A stretch of 64,000 bases of DNA from DATATV01 sp035551355. Lineage in GTDB: Bacteria; Actinomycetota; Actinomycetes; Mycobacteriales; Pseudonocardiaceae. Made by a program: the position numbers and the translations under genes. The stretch is from the NCBI GenBank assembly GCA_035551355.1, contig DASZNF010000052.1, forward strand, positions 65,064-129,063, written 5' to 3'. Every line of letters starts with the position of its first letter. The first letter of the stretch is position 1. Below, in pieces: positions 60,891 to 64,000 of the stretch. The notes under the pieces were generated by a model, which worked only from the letters and a program-made list of their open reading frames with translations, was not told the DNA's origin and did no database searches.

Positions 60891-61406
60891 GTGAGTGGTC
60901 TGGTGGCCGACACGCACGCCGAACAGGACATCGGGCGCGACGCGGAGTTGGTGCTGTCCTTTCTCAACACCCTCGATGTGGAGGCCGGCACCGACGTGCT
61001 GACCGACGAGGCCGGCTGGCGGGAGTGGGCGCAGGCCAGTGCGCTGCGCGTGGCCGGCGACCTCGACCACGCCAGACAGGCCCGCGACGCGCTGCGCGCG
61101 GCCGTCGGCGACCCCGCGACCGGTCACGACGTACCGTTGCTCAACTCGCTGATCGCGGTCCGGCTGCCCGGCGGGGTGCCCACCCTGGCCGCGGGCGATC
61201 CGGTCGGGCAGGTGCTGGCCGCCTGTGTGCGGCTGGCCGTGCTCGGCCAATGGGATCGGATGAAGATCTGCCCGGCGGAGAACTGCCGGTGGGCGTTCTT
61301 CGACCATTCACGGAACCGTTCACGAACCTGGTGCTCGATGCAGGTGTGCGGGAATCGGACAAAAGCCCGAGTTTGGCGAGAACGCAGCCGCGCTCGCCCG
61401 GCGTGA
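60891..61406 (+). CDS. CGNR zinc-finger protein (ABATE domain)
   Basis: A 171-residue protein. An N-terminal stress-sensor-like ABATE domain (LVLSFLNTLDVEAGTDVLTD) is followed by a C-terminal zinc finger CPAENCRWAFFDHSRNRSR, then WCSMQVCGNRTKARVWRER, where the CGNR motif and four cysteines are intact. Such proteins are probable transcription regulators. The GTG at 60891 is chosen from the start MSGLVADTH; it diverges from the VOC gene and may control it. Confidence 0.85.
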   Translation: MSGLVADTHAEQDIGRDAELVLSFLNTLDVEAGTDVLTDEAGWREWAQASALRVAGDLDHARQARDALRAAVGDPATGHDVPLLNSLIAVRLPGGVPTLAAGDPVGQVLAACVRLAVLGQWDRMKICPAENCRWAFFDHSRNRSRTWCSMQVCGNRTKARVWRERSRARPA

Positions 61407-61774
61407 AAAATTTGCTGAGTTCGCCGGATTGCGCGGTAAAGCCGATCATGCCTGTCCGCAATCACCCGACCACGGTGTGTTGACCATCACATCCCCGCTG
61501 GTCATCGGGCGGTGATCCGACCGAGATCGATTCCGCCACGTCAGCCGCGCTTCAAAGATCACCGGCAGCGTCCTGCTGACTGGAAATCACGTGGTAGTGC
61601 CCGGCCCGCGGAGTCGCTAGGCTGAGCTGCGCAGGCCGTGGTACTTCGTGTTCGTGCTCTCACGCTCGCGGAACGATGTGCGGGCGTTCTGTTCTCGCCG
61701 GAGATCGTGGAACGGCCCGGGAACGGCCGGGGGCTGCACGGTGCAGTCCCAGCTGATCCTGCGAGGAGGCAGGC
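61407..61774. other. upstream region and long leader of the cold-shock gene
   Basis: No gene seen. TAGGCT at 61617-61622 could be a -10 element, which would leave a leader of about 150 nt, the length usual for cold-shock mRNAs. A short hairpin CTGCA/TGCAG lies near 61734-61746 just before the ribosome-binding site GAGGAGG. Exact promoter unverified. Confidence 0.35.
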
Positions 61775-61978
61775 GTGGCAGAAGGAACCGTCAAGTGGTT
61801 CAACGCCGAGAAGGGTTACGGATTCATCCAGCGCAAAGATGGCGGCCCGGATGTGTTCGTGCACTACTCGGAAATTCAGGGCACCGGCTATCGCTCCCTG
61901 GAAGAGAACCAGGAAGTTGAGTTCGAGGTCGGTCAGGGCACGAAGGGCCCGCAGGCGCAGAACGTCCGTCCCCTGTAA
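61775..61978 (+). CDS. cspA: cold-shock protein
   Basis: A 67-residue OB-fold RNA chaperone: GTVKWFNAEKGYGFI (RNP1-like) and VFVHYSEIQ (RNP2-like), matching actinobacterial CspA. The GTG at 61775 has GAGGAGG upstream. A 13-bp hairpin terminator follows. A long leader upstream suits cold-dependent control. Confidence 0.95.
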   Translation: MAEGTVKWFNAEKGYGFIQRKDGGPDVFVHYSEIQGTGYRSLEENQEVEFEVGQGTKGPQAQNVRPL

Positions 61979-61986
61979 CAGGAACC

Positions 61987-62030
61987 CGAAACGGGCCCCA
62001 CTCGGCGTTTGCCGGGCGGGGCCCGTTTCG
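61987..62030 (+). terminator. hairpin terminator after cspA
   Basis: Arms CGAAACGGGCCCC and GGGGCCCGTTTCG form a perfect 13-bp stem nine bases after the cspA stop. The 18-nt loop can itself pair (CGGC/GCCG), giving a stacked hairpin. Confidence 0.85.
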
Positions 62031-62139
62031 TTCGGGAAGAAGTGGGTCGGGGTGTTGCTCGGGGATGGAGTTGTCGGGATTTTTCGGGATGTCAAGCGTG
62101 GGGTCGGGTGGACCAGCGCTGCCGGAGGGCAGCGGCTGA

Positions 62140-62493
62140 TCAGCTCGGCCAGGCGGGGGCCTGCGGCTGACGCGCGCGGGTGGCGCGCTGGTCGGCTTCC
62201 CAGGTGAGGCGCTGCATGACCCATTCCTGGGCCAGGGCGGCGGGAGACGTGCCGTACGCCTCGGCCAGCTCGCGCAGTTGGGCGTCGGCCATGAGCTGCA
62301 GGCGGAGTTGGTAGACCTGCGAGTTGCCGAAGGCACGGCCGGAACCTGTGGATTCCAGATCGCCTTCGGGGGAGAGCGCGGCCAGGTAGGACTCCAGTTC
62401 ACGGCCCGGGGCCTGCGGGTCTTCCGCAGGGTCCACCGGACGGTGTCTACCGGTCTTCGTGGTCCGCCCTAGAGATGGAATAGGCACCGGCAC
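62140..62493 (-). CDS. hypothetical protein, possible small DNA-binding protein
   Basis: A 117-residue protein without a recognised family. The N-terminal 45 residues are Pro/Arg-rich. The C-terminal part, QLRLQLMADAQLRELAEAYG then TSPAALAQEWVMQRLTWEAD, could form an HTH-like or ribbon-helix-helix-like fold. The GTG at 62493 is followed by GTG 62487 as an alternative. Gene-like codon bias and a conserved-looking helical end support it. Context gives no hint. Confidence 0.6.
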   Translation of the reverse strand: MPVPIPSLGRTTKTGRHRPVDPAEDPQAPGRELESYLAALSPEGDLESTGSGRAFGNSQVYQLRLQLMADAQLRELAEAYGTSPAALAQEWVMQRLTWEADQRATRARQPQAPAWPS

Positions 62494-62835
62494 ACGATAA
62501 CGGTTGCATTGCGAGAAGGGCGCGAGGGTGTGTCTTTAGCCACCCGCGTGTCCCGATCCGGCCGAGCGGGGGTTAGAACGCGTGGTCCACACGCGGAGAG
62601 CCCCCGCGCCAGGGGGAGGAACGCGGGGGCCGGAGGGGATCTCCACAGGCGCTGACCGGGGGTGTGTCAGCACCTGAATTCTGACACGCGGTCCCGGAGA
62701 TCGCGAGTAGTTGAGCGTAGAAACTTATTGCCGGATCGTGGCCGGTTGTTGGGGTGTAGGTGACGGTCGCCACCCGGTTTCGAAGTAGGTCGAGACGCGC
62801 TCACCCGGGGTGGCGAGGGGCGGATCGGGGCGCCG
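62494..62835. other. intergenic region with three hairpins
   Basis: No gene supported. Hairpins: 62579-62595 (CGCGTG/CACGCG), 62600-62630 (GCCCCCGCG/CGCGGGGGC, 9 bp) and 62654-62693 (GACCG plus GTGTCAG against CTGACAC plus CGGTC). The third has TGTCAG-N10-CTGACA symmetry and could be either operator or RNA. They lie between copZ and the hypothetical gene, both on the minus strand, so the first two may terminate copZ transcripts. Confidence 0.45.
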
Positions 62836-63057
62836 TCACCCGGCGAGCTGGTAGCCCGCTTCGTCGACCGCCGCGGCCACCTCGTCGGCCGGCAGCGGGC
62901 GCTGGCTGGCGACGGTGACCGCGCCGGTGTCGAGCTGGACCGTGACGTCGGTCACCCCGGACAGCGCGCCGAGCTCCTCGGTGACGGAGGAGACGCAGTG
63001 CTGACAGGTCATGCCACTGACGGTGTATGTGGCCGTATAGGGAGAAGCCGTGGTCAT
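62836..63057 (-). CDS. copZ: heavy-metal-associated protein, CopZ-like
   Basis: A 73-residue ferredoxin-like HMA protein with the metal site GMTCQHC near 15-21, followed by VSSVTEELGALSGVTDVTVQ and VAAAVDEAGYQLAG. It should bind Cu(I) as a chaperone. Upstream at 63099-63113 lies a CsoR-type palindrome. No CsoR regulator or copper ATPase gene is seen in the window, so the partner is elsewhere. ATG 63057. Confidence 0.9.
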   Translation of the reverse strand: MTTASPYTATYTVSGMTCQHCVSSVTEELGALSGVTDVTVQLDTGAVTVASQRPLPADEVAAAVDEAGYQLAG

Positions 63058-63098
63058 CCTCGGATGTTCCTCTCATTACCGGTGGACGGGTCGAATAT

Positions 63099-63113
63099 TA
63101 CCCCTAGGGGGTA
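63099..63113. promoter_or_regulatory. CsoR-type copper operator upstream of copZ
   Basis: TACCCCTAGGGGGTA, a G/C-rich palindrome of the kind bound by copper-sensing CsoR repressors in actinobacteria. It lies about 42 bp upstream of the copZ start, in its promoter. Confidence 0.8.
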
Positions 63114-63237
63114 CCTGTACCGAGATCGGGACGGGGACCTCCGATCACTGTCTGTGCTTGGGAATCACCCGGCGGGAGGCTGCGATGGGCTCGCGCAATC
63201 GCTAGCCTCGCGAGAAACCGAAGTCGGGGAGGTGGCC

Positions 63238-63480
63238 ATGAGCGGATCTCTCGAAATTCGTAAGTTGCTGTGGCAGGAGAACGACACGCTGCCGCGGCAT
63301 TCCTCCGACGTGCCGAGTCAGCGAACAGGTGCTGAGCCGGCCAGGATATCGGCCGACCAGGTGCGCCGGGCCCGGTTGGCAGTCGCACGCAACGCGCGGG
63401 ATGCCGACGACTGCAGGCAGTTGCTCGACATGCTCGGGTTGGCGCCCGACGAGAACGGCGTGCCGCCGGTCCGACACTAG
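63238..63480 (+). CDS. hypothetical protein, 80 residues
   Basis: A small hydrophilic protein with a predicted helical end: ISADQVRRARLAVARNARDA, then DDCRQLLDMLGLAPDENG. ATG 63238 has GGGGAGG upstream with a six-base gap, which is strong support that the gene is real. No family recognised. It diverges from copZ and sits just upstream of the tRNA cluster. Confidence 0.65.
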   Translation: MSGSLEIRKLLWQENDTLPRHSSDVPSQRTGAEPARISADQVRRARLAVARNARDADDCRQLLDMLGLAPDENGVPPVRH

Positions 63481-63644
63481 CAAGGGCCGCTGGCGAGGTG
63501 GTGGTGACCAGCCCTTTCGATGCGGCGGAAGGGCGGGGATACCCCCGTTTTGGTGTCCGGCTGTCTCGTGCCCTATGCTTTTGGTGCTGCCAGCGGAGCG
63601 CCGTTGGAGGCACGGTCGGTCGGCCGAACGGTCGGGTCGGCCGG

Positions 63645-63717
63645 GCTCCCATCGTCTAGCGGCCTAGGACGCCGCCCTTTCAAGGCGGTAGCGCGGGTTC
63701 GAATCCCGTTGGGAGTA
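63645..63717 (+). tRNA. tRNA-Glu (TTC)
   Basis: Cloverleaf of 73 nt: acceptor GCTCCCA pairs with TGGGAGT (one G-T at the end), discriminator A. Anticodon loop CTTTCAA with TTC at 63679-63681. T-arm CGGGTTCGAATCCCG. No CCA encoded. Confidence 0.95.
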
Positions 63718-63738
63718 CGTAGTACGGCAGTGAAGCAA

Positions 63739-63812
63739 GGCCCAGTGGCGCAGTTGGTTAGCGCGTCGCCCTGTCACGGCGAAGGTCGCGGGTTCGAGTC
63801 CCGTCTGGGTCG
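63739..63812 (+). tRNA. tRNA-Asp (GTC)
   Basis: Cloverleaf of 74 nt: acceptor GGCCCAG pairs with CTGGGTC (one G-T), discriminator G as expected for tRNA-Asp. Anticodon loop CTGTCAC with GTC. T-arm GCGGGTTCGAGTCCCGT. No CCA encoded. Confidence 0.95.
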
Positions 63813-63848
63813 CAACAAACGATCGGCCAGCGATGGTCGATCGTTTTT

Positions 63849-63925
63849 GGCCAGGTAGCTCAGTTGGTACGAGCGTCCGCCTGAAAAGCGGAAGGTCGAC
63901 GGTTCGACCCCGTCCCTGGCCACCA
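63849..63925 (+). tRNA. tRNA-Phe (GAA), CCA encoded
   Basis: Cloverleaf with acceptor GGCCAGG/CCTGGCC, discriminator A and an encoded CCA, unlike the two neighbouring tRNAs. Anticodon loop CTGAAAA with GAA. The 12 nt CCCTGGCCACCA at 63914-63925 recur as a perfect inverted copy at 63965-63976. Confidence 0.95.
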
Positions 63926-63964
63926 CGATCTACCTGCGGTTTCGTCATCTCTCGTGATCATCGG

Positions 63965-63976
63965 TGGTGGCCAGGG
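63965..63976. repeat. inverted copy of the tRNA-Phe 3' end
   Basis: TGGTGGCCAGGG is the exact reverse complement of CCCTGGCCACCA at the mature 3' end of tRNA-Phe, 39 bp away. The two can form a 12-bp stem, either as terminator or as a trace of site-specific recombination. Direct repeats of GGGGCTCA follow at about 63974-63992. Confidence 0.7.
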
Positions 63977-64000
63977 GCTCAATTAGGGGCTCACTAGCGG

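Noticed and set aside
63664..63948. Minus-strand frame across the three tRNA genes
   Set aside because: It is antisense to three well-formed tRNAs and its composition reflects their T-arms.

Overview
The window is chromosomal DNA from a high-GC actinobacterium, most likely of the order Pseudonocardiales; the genus cannot be fixed from sequence alone. Reasons: very high GC with strong G/C third-position bias, GTG and even TTG starts, a mycothiol gene (mshA), menaquinone genes, SenX3-RegX3, an HbhA-like protein, and the sporulation-type regulators BldC and BldN with an RsbN-like partner. From memory of that genome, the order from about 16 kb to 55 kb follows Mycobacterium tuberculosis Rv0473-Rv0512 closely (hbhA, murB, mshA, gpm, senX3-regX3, ppx, proC, galE-like, plsC-like, serB-like, rex/hemACDB). 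This is core chromosome, not a genomic island. No insertion sequence, prophage, CRISPR array or rRNA gene was seen.

Layout: 1-5.3 kb holds the 3' part of ccsB (cytochrome c maturation), a proline-rich MinD-like ATPase, bldC, a DUF4229 membrane protein and a Cds1-like cysteine desulfhydrase. 5.3-10.5 kb is a menaquinone block (menA, menE, menB, and menD divergent). 10.6-12.8 kb is an OmpR-type two-component system. 12.8-16.1 kb is a run of small membrane proteins, three of them paralogues with long Pro/Gln/Tyr tails. 16.2-23.3 kb is the haem cluster rex-hemA-hemC-hemD plus hemB, with a Rex-type operator in front and a secreted serine protease inserted. 23.4-27.1 kb carries a membrane molybdopterin oxidoreductase, a glutaredoxin-like protein and an acyl-CoA synthetase.

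27.3-30.4 kb is bldN-like sigma, RsbN-like membrane protein and a HAD phosphatase. A gene-free stretch of about 600 bp follows. 31-39.8 kb has acyltransferase, epimerase, bS22, an excisionase-type HTH protein, proC, a thioesterase, a TIM-barrel protein, a repeat-rich membrane protein and ppx. 39.8-44.5 kb has regX3-senX3, an aldo/keto reductase, a LuxR-like regulator and gpm. A gene-free tract at 44.5-44.9 kb contains four consecutive strong hairpins. 44.9-55.1 kb holds a DUF4349 lipoprotein, YbjN, mshA, an alpha/beta hydrolase, an SDR, murB, DUF2505, a methyltransferase-like protein, purU, YbaK, DUF2516, hbhA and an Xre regulator. 55.3-63.5 kb is more accessory: an orphan PCMT-like methyltransferase, a padR-ABC-FtsX operon with its own palindromic operator, a VOC protein, a CGNR protein, a cold-shock protein, copZ behind a CsoR-type palindrome, and two small unknown proteins. 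The window ends with tRNA-Glu, tRNA-Asp and tRNA-Phe; the tRNA-Phe 3' end is mirrored by a 12-bp inverted copy about 40 bp downstream.

Many genes overlap by ATGA or GTGA, which implies translational coupling: rex-hemA-hemC, senX3-regX3, ppx with the repeat protein, alpha/beta hydrolase-mshA-ybjN, padR-ABC-FtsX. Starts were chosen from ribosome-binding sites, overlaps and recalled family lengths, so many CDS are shorter than the longest open frame. No clear new multi-gene system was found. The least explained signals are the four-hairpin tract at 44.7 kb, the leader ORF coupled to the BldN-like sigma factor, the tRNA-Phe inverted repeat and the three tail-bearing membrane paralogues.
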